A stretch of 64,000 bases of DNA from Candidatus Dechloromonas phosphorivorans. GTDB taxonomy: Bacteria; Pseudomonadota; Gammaproteobacteria; Burkholderiales; Rhodocyclaceae. Position 1 is the first letter of the stretch. Every line of letters starts with the position of its first letter. The position numbers and the translations under genes were made by a program. Location of the stretch: positions 558,001-622,000 of the forward strand of contig JADKIP010000012.1 of assembly GCA_016721185.1 (NCBI GenBank). The letters run 5' to 3'. This document shows, in pieces, positions 51,163 through 60,385 of this stretch. A model generated the notes under the pieces. It ran no database searches. It was not told where the DNA came from and saw only the letters and a list, made by a program, of their open reading frames with translations.

Positions 51163-52266
51163 TCAGGCTTCGCGCATCAAGCGCCAGTACTGGAATTTGA
51201 GGGTTGCGGCGGCCGCGCCGACGATGGCCAGGAAGGTGACGATGGAGCCCAGGGCCAGGGTTGAAAATCCGGTGATGCCCTGGCCGACGGTGCAACCCAT
51301 GGCGACGACGCCACCGAAGCCCATCAGCGCGGCGCCGATCAGGTGATTGGCGGTGTCTTCAAGGCCGGCAAAGCCTTCCCAGCGGAAAGTGCGGGTCAGC
51401 AATGCCCAGGCAGCAGAGCCGGCAATGACACCGAGCGCCGTGGCGATACCGAAGCTCAGCTTGCGGCTGGTATCCGACCACAACATCAGCAGTTCAAGCG
51501 TGAAGGCCTGCGGTGCGACGAATGTCAGCGATTCCATGCGGCCGCTATTGGTGGCGATGAAAGCCTCTTCCAATGTTTCCGGATGTTCGGCGAGATAGCC
51601 GAGGTGACCGCTGACGTACCAGGCAGCGACCACGGTCAGCCCGATGCCGACACCGCCGAGCAGGTTGTCGAGGGTCCAGAAATCGCGGTTGAGCAGACAG
51701 AATGCGGTCAACCCGCCGCCAATGGCAAAAACGGCCAGCGTAAATGCCATTTTGGGGTCCATGCCGGCGGCGCTGAGCAGCGCCGGAATATCCTGTCCGC
51801 CCGGGAAGGTCAGCACGGCTTTCTCCAGCACATTGACGCGGAACACGCCGAGCACGCCGCGCAGGGTCATGTAGGCAACAAGGCCGAGGACGAGAAAAAC
51901 AACGACTGATTTCAGATTGCCGGCACCGAGGCGGATCAGGGTTTTCGAGCCGCAACCGGAGGCGAGCACCATGCCGACGCCGAAAGTCGCGCCACCGACC
52001 AGATACGACAGCCAGGTGAAAGTCGGCGTCCGGTAGATCGATTTGCCGAGGTCGATCTGCCCGCTGGCATGCAGCGCGGCCGAACCGAGAATGGCGATGC
52101 CGATGGCCAGCAGCCACATGCGCATGCGGCTCCAGTCGCCCATGTTGACGATATCGGCCACTGCGCCCATGGTGCAAAAGTGGGTTTTCTGGCCGATGAC
52201 GCCAAAGGCGAAAGAGACTGCAAAGGCCAGCCAGAGAACGGTATTCGGTGAAACGCTAGCGTCCAT
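51163..52266 (-). CDS. YeeE/YedE family transporter (TsuA-like, thiosulfate)
   Basis: A 367-residue membrane protein with two repeated halves. Each contains a conserved glycine-cysteine motif, FGVGMVLASGCGSKTLIRLGAGN and GFGGVVAMGCTVGQGITG, as in thiosulfate transporters of the TsuA/YeeE family. No TsuB-like sulfurtransferase gene is adjacent. It is next to queC but unrelated in function; queC and this gene are 2 bases apart, so they may share a transcript. Confidence 0.8.
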   Translation of the reverse strand: MDASVSPNTVLWLAFAVSFAFGVIGQKTHFCTMGAVADIVNMGDWSRMRMWLLAIGIAILGSAALHASGQIDLGKSIYRTPTFTWLSYLVGGATFGVGMVLASGCGSKTLIRLGAGNLKSVVVFLVLGLVAYMTLRGVLGVFRVNVLEKAVLTFPGGQDIPALLSAAGMDPKMAFTLAVFAIGGGLTAFCLLNRDFWTLDNLLGGVGIGLTVVAAWYVSGHLGYLAEHPETLEEAFIATNSGRMESLTFVAPQAFTLELLMLWSDTSRKLSFGIATALGVIAGSAAWALLTRTFRWEGFAGLEDTANHLIGAALMGFGGVVAMGCTVGQGITGFSTLALGSIVTFLAIVGAAAATLKFQYWRLMREA

Positions 52267-52268
52267 GA

Positions 52269-52952
52269 TCAGGCGCGATAAGCCGTCGGGTCGGTCAGGC
52301 CGGCAGCGGCAAAGCCTTCGGCACGCAGGCGGCAGGAGTCGCAGACGCCACAGGCGCGGCCAGCGTCGTCCGCCTGGTAGCAAGAGACGGTCAACCCGTA
52401 ATCAACGCCTAATTTTGTCCCGGCACGAATGATGTCGGCTTTGGAAAGATCGATCAGCGGGGCGTGAATTGATAGTCGGCCACCCTCGCCTTCAACCCCG
52501 GCCTTGGTCGCCAGATTGGCCATTTTCTCGAAGGCGGCGATGTATTCCGGCCGGCAATCCGGGTAACCGGAGTAGTCGACCGCATTGACCCCGACGAAGA
52601 TGTCGCGGCTACCCAGCACTTCGGCCCAGGCCAGCGCCAGCGACAGCATGATGGTATTGCGCGCCGGCACGTAGGTGACGGGGATGCCGGGCTGGACGCC
52701 GGCGATGGGTAGATCAATATTGGTGTCGGTCAGGGCTGACCCGCCGAACTGGGCGAGGCCGAGATTGAGAATGCGGTGCTCGGTGGCGCCCAGCGTCAGT
52801 GCCACCCGCTCGGCGGCTTCCAGTTCGGCCAGGTGACGCTGGCCGTAATTGAACGACAGGCAATAGCAGGCAAAGCCCTGGCTGCGGGCAATGGCGAGGC
52901 AAGTGGCGGAATCGAGTCCACCGGAGAGGAGAACGACAGCAGGCTTCATCAT
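52269..52952 (-). CDS. queC: 7-cyano-7-deazaguanine synthase QueC
   Basis: A 227-residue enzyme of queuosine biosynthesis. LSGGLDSAT is the ATP-pyrophosphatase P-loop and CYQADDAGRACGVCDSC the zinc-binding site. It converts 7-carboxy-7-deazaguanine to preQ0. Its partners (queD, queE) are not in the window. Confidence 0.95.
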   Translation of the reverse strand: MMKPAVVLLSGGLDSATCLAIARSQGFACYCLSFNYGQRHLAELEAAERVALTLGATEHRILNLGLAQFGGSALTDTNIDLPIAGVQPGIPVTYVPARNTIMLSLALAWAEVLGSRDIFVGVNAVDYSGYPDCRPEYIAAFEKMANLATKAGVEGEGGRLSIHAPLIDLSKADIIRAGTKLGVDYGLTVSCYQADDAGRACGVCDSCRLRAEGFAAAGLTDPTAYRA

Positions 52953-53049
52953 GGGGCGGCAATATACCTGAAATAGCCCGTTTGATCGCCCCGCTACCGG
53001 CTTGTTCCTGCGCTAAAATTCCCGTTTTCGCCCTGCTCCGGAGATTTCG

Positions 53050-54216
53050 ATGTCGCTTCGCCTGACTGCCCTTGCTGCCGCCCTGCTGCTGGCCGGCTCC
53101 GTTCACGCAGCTGACAAGATCAAGGTCGGTTTCGTCTCGACGCTGTCCGGCCCGGGTGCCGGCCTCGGGGTCGATATCCGCGACGGCTTCAATCTGGCGA
53201 TGAAATCTCTGAATGGCAAGCTCGGCGGCCTGCCGGCCGAAGTCCTGATTGCCGACGACCAGCAGAGCCCGGATACCGCCAAGCAGGCGGCCGACAAATT
53301 CCTGAAGCGCGACAAGGTCGATTTCATGACCGGCATCGTCTTCTCCAACATCATGCTGGCGGTTGGCCCGAGCGTCTTCGAGAACAAGACTTTCTACATT
53401 TCGGCCAATGCCGGCCCGTCGCAGTACGCCGGCGAGCAGTGCAATCCCTTCTTCTTCAACGTCGCCTGGCAGAACGACAACCTGCATGAAGCCGTCGGCA
53501 AGACCGTGCAGGACAAGGGTTTCAAGAATGTCGTGATCGTTACGCCGAACTATCCGGGCGGCAAGGATGCCGTTTCCGGCTTCAAGCGTTTCTACAAGGG
53601 CCATGTCGCCGAAGAGGTTTACACCAAGCTCGGTCAACTCGATTACGCCGCTGAACTGGCCCAGATCCGTGCCCAGAAGCCGGATGCGGTGTTCTTCTTC
53701 CTGCCCGGCGGCATGGGCATCAATTTCGTCAAACAGTTTGTCTCGGCCGGTCTGTCGCGCGACACGCAACTGTTCGCGCCCGGCTTCTCGGCGGACGAGG
53801 ATGTCATCAAGGCGGTCGGCGCGCCGATGATGGGCATGTTCAACTCGTCGCACTGGGCGCACGACATGGATAACGCCGAAAACAAGCGTTTCGTCGCCGA
53901 TTTCCAGAAGGAATACGGCCGCCTGCCTTCGCTCTACGCCTCGCAAGGCTACGACGCGGCGCTGCTGATGGACGGTGCCGTGCGCGATGTCAAAGGCAAG
54001 GTCGAGGATAAGGCAGCCTTGCAAAAGGCGCTGGAAGCCAAGCGCTTCAAGTCGGTGCGCGGCGACTTCAAGTTCAACAGCAACCACTATCCGGTGCAGA
54101 ACTACTACCTGCGCGTGATCGGCAAGGACGCCAGCGGCCGGGTGACCAACAAGATGATGGGCAGTATTTTCACCAATCACGCTGATGCCTATGTGGCGCA
54201 GTGCAAGATGAAGTAA
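53050..54216 (+). CDS. Branched-chain amino acid-type ABC substrate-binding protein (LivK-like)
   Basis: A 388-residue periplasmic binding protein. Signal peptide LTALAAALLLAGSVHA, then KIKVGFVSTLSGPGAGLGVDIRDGFNLAM, the family's N-terminal motif, followed by two alpha/beta lobes. Substrates could be branched-chain amino acids, amides or aromatics. The operon continues with LivH, LivM, LivG and LivF, separated by one inserted small gene. Confidence 0.85.
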   Translation: MSLRLTALAAALLLAGSVHAADKIKVGFVSTLSGPGAGLGVDIRDGFNLAMKSLNGKLGGLPAEVLIADDQQSPDTAKQAADKFLKRDKVDFMTGIVFSNIMLAVGPSVFENKTFYISANAGPSQYAGEQCNPFFFNVAWQNDNLHEAVGKTVQDKGFKNVVIVTPNYPGGKDAVSGFKRFYKGHVAEEVYTKLGQLDYAAELAQIRAQKPDAVFFFLPGGMGINFVKQFVSAGLSRDTQLFAPGFSADEDVIKAVGAPMMGMFNSSHWAHDMDNAENKRFVADFQKEYGRLPSLYASQGYDAALLMDGAVRDVKGKVEDKAALQKALEAKRFKSVRGDFKFNSNHYPVQNYYLRVIGKDASGRVTNKMMGSIFTNHADAYVAQCKMK

Positions 54217-54566
54217 GGGCAAACTTTCTGGAAGCTTTGCTGGCGCCCTTTCTGTTTGCCATTCCTGTTGCGTTTGCAGGAACACTGTGGCGCCTGTGGC
54301 AACTGATACGGGGCCATTTGCCGCCGGGCCGGTTTTGCCGCTGGATACGGATAGTCCTCACGCTGGTCCACGTTTGTCTGGCAAGTTGGCTGCTGTACAT
54401 GGCTGGGCGTTGTATCTGGCCCGGCAGCTGTGGTGAGGGCTTTGCCTCCGGCTTTGCCGCTGGCGCGGTCGGCCTTGCTGCTGCGCTTTGGGCCTTGTTA
54501 TGGTTACTGGGCGAGGGGTTGATGCTGTTCTGTAAATCCGAGGCTCCCCAGTCCGGCGAACATTGA
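54201..54566 (+). CDS. Small three-helix membrane protein in the Liv operon
   Basis: A 121-residue protein with three predicted helices (FLEALLAPFLFAIPVAFAG, IRIVLTLVHVCLASWLLYMA and AAGAVGLAAALWALLWLLGEG). It begins with a GTG that overlaps the LivK-like 3' end and ends four bases before the LivH-like ATG. No family is recognised. Its place in the middle of a Liv operon is unusual. Confidence 0.5.
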   Translation: MQDEVRANFLEALLAPFLFAIPVAFAGTLWRLWQLIRGHLPPGRFCRWIRIVLTLVHVCLASWLLYMAGRCIWPGSCGEGFASGFAAGAVGLAAALWALLWLLGEGLMLFCKSEAPQSGEH

Positions 54567-54569
54567 CTC

Positions 54570-55484
54570 ATGTTGCAACTCATCCTCGAACAATCCCTCA
54601 ACGGCTTGCAGTTCGGCCTGATGCTTTTCCTGCTTGCCGCCGGCCTGACGCTGGTGTTCGGCATCATGGACTGCATCAATCTGGCGCATGGTTCGCTCTA
54701 CATGGTCGGTGCCTATCTGGTTGCTGCCGCGGCGCAGGCCGCCGATTCCTTCTGGATCGGGCTGGGCGCCGGTGTCGCCGGGGCGGCCGTGCTCGGCCTG
54801 TTGCTCGAGCTTTCGTTATTCCGCCAACTCTACCGGCGCGACCACCTGTCGCAGGTGCTGGCCACCTTTGCGCTGATCCTGATCGCCAATGAGTCGGTGC
54901 GGATGATCTGGGGTGCCCAGCCGGTGATGCTCAATCCGCCGGAGGCGCTGTCCGGACCGGTCGAAATCGGCGGCTTTTTCTACCCGGCTTATCGACTGGT
55001 GATCATTGCCTTCGGGCTGGCGGTAGCCGGGATGCTTTACCTGCTGGTGGCGAAAAGCCGGATCGGCATGTGGGTCCGGGCCGGTGCCTCCAATCGGGAA
55101 ATGACTGAGGCGCTGGGGATCAATGTTCAGCGCTTGTTCACCGCGGTCTTTGTCTTCGGCGCGGCGCTCTGTGCGCTGGCTGGCGGCCTGCTCGGGCCGC
55201 TGCTGGCGGTGCAGGTCGGCATGGGCGAAAGCGTGCTGATTCTGGCCTTTGTCGTCATCATCATCGGCGGGATCGGCTCGATTCGCGGTGCGCTGGTCGG
55301 CAGCCTGATCGTCGGTACGGTCGACACGCTGGGCCGGGCACTTTTGCCTACCCTACTTCGCGCCTTGCTGCCGGCAGATGCCGCGTCGACGCTCGGCCCG
55401 GCGCTGGCGTCGATCCTGATTTACCTGCTGATGGCCGGTATCCTGTTCTTCAAGCCGCAAGGCCTTTTCCCGGCGCGTGCCTGA
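54570..55484 (+). CDS. LivH-like branched-chain amino acid-type ABC permease
   Basis: A 304-residue permease with about eight helices: LQFGLMLFLLAAGLTLVFGIMDCINLAHG matches LivH, and RALGINVQRLFTAVF contains the coupling region. ATG at 54570; its stop shares one base with the LivM-like ATG (TGATG). Confidence 0.9.
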   Translation: MLQLILEQSLNGLQFGLMLFLLAAGLTLVFGIMDCINLAHGSLYMVGAYLVAAAAQAADSFWIGLGAGVAGAAVLGLLLELSLFRQLYRRDHLSQVLATFALILIANESVRMIWGAQPVMLNPPEALSGPVEIGGFFYPAYRLVIIAFGLAVAGMLYLLVAKSRIGMWVRAGASNREMTEALGINVQRLFTAVFVFGAALCALAGGLLGPLLAVQVGMGESVLILAFVVIIIGGIGSIRGALVGSLIVGTVDTLGRALLPTLLRALLPADAASTLGPALASILIYLLMAGILFFKPQGLFPARA

Positions 55485-56431
55485 TGGCTTTCTACCGCCC
55501 AGCTCCCTATCAGAAACCGCTCGCCATCGTGCTTTTGCTGGCCGCGCTCGCCCTGCCTTCGGTACTCAGTGCTTTCGGCCAGGAGTTCTACGTCGGCTTC
55601 GCCACCCGCGTCCTGATCTTTGCGCTGGCTGCCTCCAGCCTGAATCTGGTGCTCGGCTTCGGCGGCATGTTTTCGCTGGGCCATGCCGCGTTCTTCGGGG
55701 CTGGCGCTTATGTCGCCGCGATCTGCATGCAGGCCGGGATCAGCGATGCGCTGCTTGCCTTCCCGTTGGCGATGCTCGCGGCCGGCTTGCTGGCGCTGCT
55801 CGTCGGTGCTCTCAGCCTGCGCACGCGGGGTGTCTATTTCATCATGATCACGCTGGCCTTCGCCCAGATGGCCTATTACCTGTTCGTCTCGGCCCGCGCC
55901 TGGGGCGGCGATGACGGCCTGCCGCTGGTGGGCAGGATGACGCTCGGCGGCCTCAGCCTGAGCAGCGACAACGCCCTGTTTTTCACCGCATTATCAGCGT
56001 TGACCGCAGCCATCGTCTTTTTGGGCCGGCTGGCCGATGCACGCTTCGGCCGCACCATCCAGGCCATACGCGAGAACGAAACGCGGATGGAAGCGCTCGG
56101 CTATCCGGTCTTCCGCTACCGCCTCGTCTGCTTCGCCCTCGGCGGCGCGCTGGCCGGACTGGCCGGCGCCCTGCTCGCCAACCTGACCGGGCTGGCCAGC
56201 CCCAACCTGCTGCAATGGATGCAGTCCGGCACTCTGCTGGTCATGGTCATCATCGGCGGCGTCGGCTATCTCTACGGCGGCGTGGTCGGCGCGGTGGTCC
56301 TGCTCTGCCTCGAAGAAGTGCTCTCGGGTTTCACACTGCACTGGCATATCGGTCTCGGCGTGCTGCTGCTCGGCATCGTGCTGTTTGCGCCCAAGGGGGT
56401 TGCCGCCTTGTTTGGAAAACGCGATGACTGA
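55484..56431 (+). CDS. LivM-like branched-chain amino acid-type ABC permease
   Basis: A 315-residue permease with LGFGGMFSLGHAAFFGAGAYV and RFGRTIQAIRENETRMEALGY, which are LivM signatures. It forms the channel with the LivH-like protein. The LivG-like ATG lies inside its last codons. Confidence 0.9.
   Translation: MAFYRPAPYQKPLAIVLLLAALALPSVLSAFGQEFYVGFATRVLIFALAASSLNLVLGFGGMFSLGHAAFFGAGAYVAAICMQAGISDALLAFPLAMLAAGLLALLVGALSLRTRGVYFIMITLAFAQMAYYLFVSARAWGGDDGLPLVGRMTLGGLSLSSDNALFFTALSALTAAIVFLGRLADARFGRTIQAIRENETRMEALGYPVFRYRLVCFALGGALAGLAGALLANLTGLASPNLLQWMQSGTLLVMVIIGGVGYLYGGVVGAVVLLCLEEVLSGFTLHWHIGLGVLLLGIVLFAPKGVAALFGKRDD
55999..56010 (+). repeat. GTYGACCGYAGC motif copy
   Basis: Plus-strand copy GTTGACCGCAGC in the LivM-like gene. 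Confidence 0.7.
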
Positions 56432-57179
56432 GCCCCTGCTCGACGTTCGCCAGCTCTCCCGGCGCTTTGCTGCGGTCGACGCCTTAAAAGACGTAAATTT
56501 CAGTGTCGAGGCCGGTGAGGTGCATGCCCTGATTGGCCCCAATGGCGCCGGCAAAACGACCTTCATCCACCACGTTTCCGGTGCCTTGCAGCCGGATTCA
56601 GGCAGTGTTCATTTCGCCGGGCGCGAGGTGACCCGGCTCGCCATGCACCAGCGCGTTGCCGCCGGCATGGCGCGCTCCTATCAGATCACCAATGTTTTCC
56701 TCGGTCTCTCGGCGCTTGATAACGTCGCGCTCGCCGTGCAGGGACGGCAGGACGCCGGTTCCAGCTTCCGTTTCTGGCAAGCGGCCCGCACTGAAAAACG
56801 CCTGTTCGAAGAGGCGCGCAGCTTCCTCGAACAGGTCGGGCTGGCGAAGCGGGTTGAAACGGTCGCCGGCAATCTCGCCCACGGCGAACAGCGGGCGCTG
56901 GAACTGGCGATGGCGCTGGCTACCCAACCGCAACTGCTGTTGCTCGACGAACCGATGGCCGGCACCGGCCCGGAAGAGTCGGCGCGTATGGTCGAGCTGA
57001 TCGAACATCTGGCCCGTCACGTCACCATTCTGCTGGTCGAGCACGACATGGCGGCCGTCTTCCGGCTGGCCGACCGGATCTCCGTGCTGGTCAATGGCCG
57101 CCTGATTGCCACCGGCACGCCCGAAGCCGTGCGGGCCGACCCGGAAGTTCGCCGCGCCTATCTGGGTGATCACCTATGA
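56424..57179 (+). CDS. LivG-like ABC ATP-binding protein
   Basis: A 251-residue ATPase: Walker A GPNGAGKTT, signature LAHGEQRALELAMAL and Walker B LLLLDEPMAG. The ATG at 56424 overlaps the LivM-like stop. GTGPEESARMVELI is a LivG-type segment. Confidence 0.9.
   Translation: MTEPLLDVRQLSRRFAAVDALKDVNFSVEAGEVHALIGPNGAGKTTFIHHVSGALQPDSGSVHFAGREVTRLAMHQRVAAGMARSYQITNVFLGLSALDNVALAVQGRQDAGSSFRFWQAARTEKRLFEEARSFLEQVGLAKRVETVAGNLAHGEQRALELAMALATQPQLLLLDEPMAGTGPEESARMVELIEHLARHVTILLVEHDMAAVFRLADRISVLVNGRLIATGTPEAVRADPEVRRAYLGDHL
56469..56480 (-). repeat. GTYGACCGYAGC motif copy (exception to polarity)
   Basis: Minus-strand copy GTCGACCGCAGC in the plus-strand LivG-like gene, 459 bp after a plus-strand copy. 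Confidence 0.65.
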
Positions 57180-57886
57180 GCGCCCTGCTCGAAGTCAGCA
57201 ATCTGGAAGTCGCCTACGGCCCCAGCCAGGTCTTGTTCGGCCTGAATCTGGCGATGGCCGAGGGCGAAGCCGCCACCCTGCTCGGCCGCAATGGCATGGG
57301 CAAGACGACGACGCTGCGCGCCATCTGCGGCCTGCAGGCGATCAAGGCCGGCAGCATCCGCTTCGCCGGTGAACGGATCGACGGCAAACGCCCGGACCAC
57401 ATCGGCCGCGCCGGCATCGCGCTGGTGCCGGAAGGCCGGCAATGTTTTCCGAATCTTACGGTCGACGAGCATTTGGTGGCTTTTTTTGCCAATCGCCGGG
57501 CGGCCAAGGACGCCTGGACGCCGGCCCGCGTCTACGATCTCTTTCCCCGCTTGCAGGAACGCCGCAAAAATCTCGGCAACCAGCTTTCCGGTGGTGAGCA
57601 GCAAATGCTGGCGATCGGTCGTGCCTTGGTCACCAACCCGCGCCTGCTGATTCTCGACGAAGCCACCGAAGGTCTGGCGCCGCTGGTCCGCGAGGAAATC
57701 TGGGCCTGCCTGGCCCGCTTGCGCGCCGAAGGGCAAAGCATTCTGGTGATCGATAAATACGTCGAAAAACTGATCGCGCTGGCCGGGCGGCACACGATCA
57801 TCGAACGCGGCCAGGTGGTCTGGCAAGGCGCATCAGCCGAACTCAATGCCGATCACGCAATCTGGCAGCGCTATCTCGGCCTCTAA
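57176..57886 (+). CDS. LivF-like ABC ATP-binding protein
   Basis: A 236-residue ATPase: Walker A LGRNGMGKTTT, signature LSGGEQQMLAIGRAL and Walker B LLILDEATEGL, the LivF pattern. It is the last gene of the Liv operon, and its stop overlaps the converging GGDEF-EAL gene end by four bases. Confidence 0.9.
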   Translation: MSALLEVSNLEVAYGPSQVLFGLNLAMAEGEAATLLGRNGMGKTTTLRAICGLQAIKAGSIRFAGERIDGKRPDHIGRAGIALVPEGRQCFPNLTVDEHLVAFFANRRAAKDAWTPARVYDLFPRLQERRKNLGNQLSGGEQQMLAIGRALVTNPRLLILDEATEGLAPLVREEIWACLARLRAEGQSILVIDKYVEKLIALAGRHTIIERGQVVWQGASAELNADHAIWQRYLGL

Positions 57887-60087
57887 ATGACCCAGTTATC
57901 GAGCGGCTCTACCGGCTCGCTGGAGCAATCGCCCAGCGTTTCCTCGAACTCGTCGAAAGGCATCGGCCGGCCGAACAGGTAGCCCTGAAAGCTGGTACAG
58001 CCGTGTTCGACCAGAAAGACATGCTGCTCGTCGGCCTCGACCCCTTCGGCCACCACGCTCAGGCGCAAGGTGTTACCCATGGCGATGATGGCCCGAACGA
58101 TCGCTGCATCGTCAGGATCGGTGGCAATGTCGCGGATAAAGGAGCGATCGACCTTGAGCTGTTCGAAGGGAAAACGCTTCAGGTAAGACAGCGAGGCGTA
58201 GCCGGTGCCGAAATCATCCAGCGAAAATCGTACACCCAAGGCGCGTAGCGCCTGCATTTTGTTCACCACGCTATCGACATTGTCGAGCAGCAGGCTCTCG
58301 GTCAGCTCCAGTTTGAGCAGTTTCGGATTGACCCGGTGCCGTTCCAGCGCCGCCGCCACCTGCTCGACAAAATCAGCCTGGCGGAATTGCCGGGCGCTGA
58401 CATTGACTGCCAGATAGAGTTTGCGCATTTCCGGGTTGTCAGCCCAGCGCCGCAGATGGGAACAGGCTTGGTCGATGACCCAGAGGCCGATCGGCACAAT
58501 CAGGCCAGTCTCTTCGGCCAGCGGAGTAAAATCGTCCGGCGGCACCATCGCCTCGCCCGGCGGCTGCCAGCGGATCAGGGTTTCTGCCCCGATCAACTCG
58601 CGGTCGGTATTGACCTGGGCCTGGACAAATAGCCGGAACTCTTTGTGGGTCAGTGCCTGATGTAGTCGCGACTCAAGCCCGGCCCGTGCATCCAGCGCCG
58701 TTTGCATGGCATTGTCGAAAAAACGGATGGTATTACGCCCGGCATCCTTGCCCTTGTACAGCGCAATATCGGCTTGCTTGAGCAAGACATCGGTCGTTTT
58801 GTCATGGCCGCAGAAAAGACTGATACCGATGCTTGCCGAATGAAAATGTTTGGCATTGGTCGCCACAACATAGGCCTGGCTCAGGCTGAGGCGGATTTTC
58901 TCGGCCACGGTTTCGGCTTGAATGCCAGCCGCTTCAGGCTCCAGGCCAAGGTTTTCCAGCATCACGATGAATTCGTCACCGCCCTGGCGAGCCGCGGTAT
59001 CGCCCTCCCGGATGCAGATTTTCAGACGTTTGGCGACTTCGACCAACAAGCGGTCGCCGATGTCGTGGCCAAGTGTGTCGTTCAGATTTTTGAAGTGATC
59101 AAGGTCGATAATCAGCAGGGCACCAAACTGCTGGCTGCGCTTTCCGGCGGCTCGGGCCTGATCCAGCCGGTTGAGCAAGAGGCGGCGATTGGGTAGCGCG
59201 GTCAACGGGTCATAAAAGGCTAAATTGTGGACTTCCGATTCCGCCAGTTTGAGCTCTGTGATGTCGGAAAAGGTGCTGACGTAATGGGTCAGTAAGCCTT
59301 CTTCATCGCGTACTTCGCTGATCGTCAGCCACTCCGGATAAATGCCGCCGGATTTGCGCCGGTTCCAGATCTCGCCCTGCCAGTGTCCGGTTTTGTTCAG
59401 GCTGTTCCACATCTGAGCGTAAAAACCGGCCTCCTGACGGCCGGATTTGAGCAGCGATGCTCTTTGACCGACCGCTTCCTTGGCCGAGTAACCGGTCAGC
59501 GTGGTAAATGCCTGATTGACGCGAACGATCTGCTGATTGGCATCGGTGACCAGGATCGCGGCCTGCGAGTCGAAAGCCATGGCGGCAATCCGCAGATCCT
59601 GCTCAAGGTTGCGGTGACGGCTGATGTCGCCAGCAATGCCGAGATAACCGATCAATTCACCGCCACTATCATGCAGCGGGCTCACCGAAAGCGTTACCGG
59701 AAAGTGGCTGCCATCCTTGCGGATGTAGGTCCAGTCATGTTCGTCGGTGTGGCCGCGGCTAAGCCGGGCGATAAAAACCTCGAAACCGGGCGTAATTTTG
59801 CGCTTCAATTCGGCCGATAGTATCCGGGCGCGTTGCTCGACTTCGTCATTGAGATGAAAGATTGAGACGGCCTCGCGGCCAACGACATCGCTCCATGTGT
59901 AACCGAGCATGCGCTGGGCGGCTGGATTGAAGTAAATCACACTGCCGACCGTGTCGGTCACGATAATCGAACGGCCGGCACTTTCAAGGATGGCATGCTG
60001 GATTTCGCAAAACTCCGGCAAGCTTTTACCCGGCGCCACCTCGATCTCGTGCTGGCCGCATATGTGGCCCGAAGATCCTTCAGTCAT
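57883..60087 (-). CDS. PAS-PAS-GGDEF-EAL c-di-GMP signalling protein
   Basis: A 734-residue cytoplasmic protein. Two PAS domains lie at about residues 25-150 and 160-275, a GGDEF domain with intact RQGGDEFIVML near 370, and an EAL domain at 460-720. The EAL motif reads ETL (GAETLIRW), but the other catalytic residues (NVSARQF, LELTESLLLDN, LDDFGTGYASLSYLK and EGVEADEQ) are conserved. It could both make and degrade c-di-GMP. No transmembrane segments are present. Confidence 0.9.
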   Translation of the reverse strand: MTEGSSGHICGQHEIEVAPGKSLPEFCEIQHAILESAGRSIIVTDTVGSVIYFNPAAQRMLGYTWSDVVGREAVSIFHLNDEVEQRARILSAELKRKITPGFEVFIARLSRGHTDEHDWTYIRKDGSHFPVTLSVSPLHDSGGELIGYLGIAGDISRHRNLEQDLRIAAMAFDSQAAILVTDANQQIVRVNQAFTTLTGYSAKEAVGQRASLLKSGRQEAGFYAQMWNSLNKTGHWQGEIWNRRKSGGIYPEWLTISEVRDEEGLLTHYVSTFSDITELKLAESEVHNLAFYDPLTALPNRRLLLNRLDQARAAGKRSQQFGALLIIDLDHFKNLNDTLGHDIGDRLLVEVAKRLKICIREGDTAARQGGDEFIVMLENLGLEPEAAGIQAETVAEKIRLSLSQAYVVATNAKHFHSASIGISLFCGHDKTTDVLLKQADIALYKGKDAGRNTIRFFDNAMQTALDARAGLESRLHQALTHKEFRLFVQAQVNTDRELIGAETLIRWQPPGEAMVPPDDFTPLAEETGLIVPIGLWVIDQACSHLRRWADNPEMRKLYLAVNVSARQFRQADFVEQVAAALERHRVNPKLLKLELTESLLLDNVDSVVNKMQALRALGVRFSLDDFGTGYASLSYLKRFPFEQLKVDRSFIRDIATDPDDAAIVRAIIAMGNTLRLSVVAEGVEADEQHVFLVEHGCTSFQGYLFGRPMPFDEFEETLGDCSSEPVEPLDNWVI

Positions 60088-60385
60088 GGTGCGAGTAAAA
60101 TTTTCGAGGACGCCCGCTGTTAAAGCACAAGCATTGAGTTCGTTCAGCCCTGAAACTTGTCATTGCCTTCCCCTTGTCTTTCTGTCCTCTGAAACATCCG
60201 TTCGTTTTTTGAATATTAGTCTTCAATGAACATTGCTGCAACGAGTGGTCGGACCAATATTGATGTTTTAGCAATAGTGTTACGGAGGCCATGGCTCTAC
60301 AAGTTTGGCCAATCCTGAGGTCGGTCAGCTTGGCCAGACAGTTTGGATCCTGTTGCTGCTTGCTCGGGAAAGGCCCGTTCCTGGC
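60088..60385. other. Intergenic region
   Basis: A 298-bp gap holding the promoter of the GGDEF-EAL gene and the 3' end region of the receiver-TPR gene. I see no gene or strong structure; the left part is AT-richer than the flanks. Confidence 0.4.

Noticed and set aside
52714..54285. Long minus-strand reading of 523 residues overlapping the LivK-like gene
   Set aside because: It is antisense to a clear binding-protein gene and lacks any family feature; GC-rich codon bias opens such frames.
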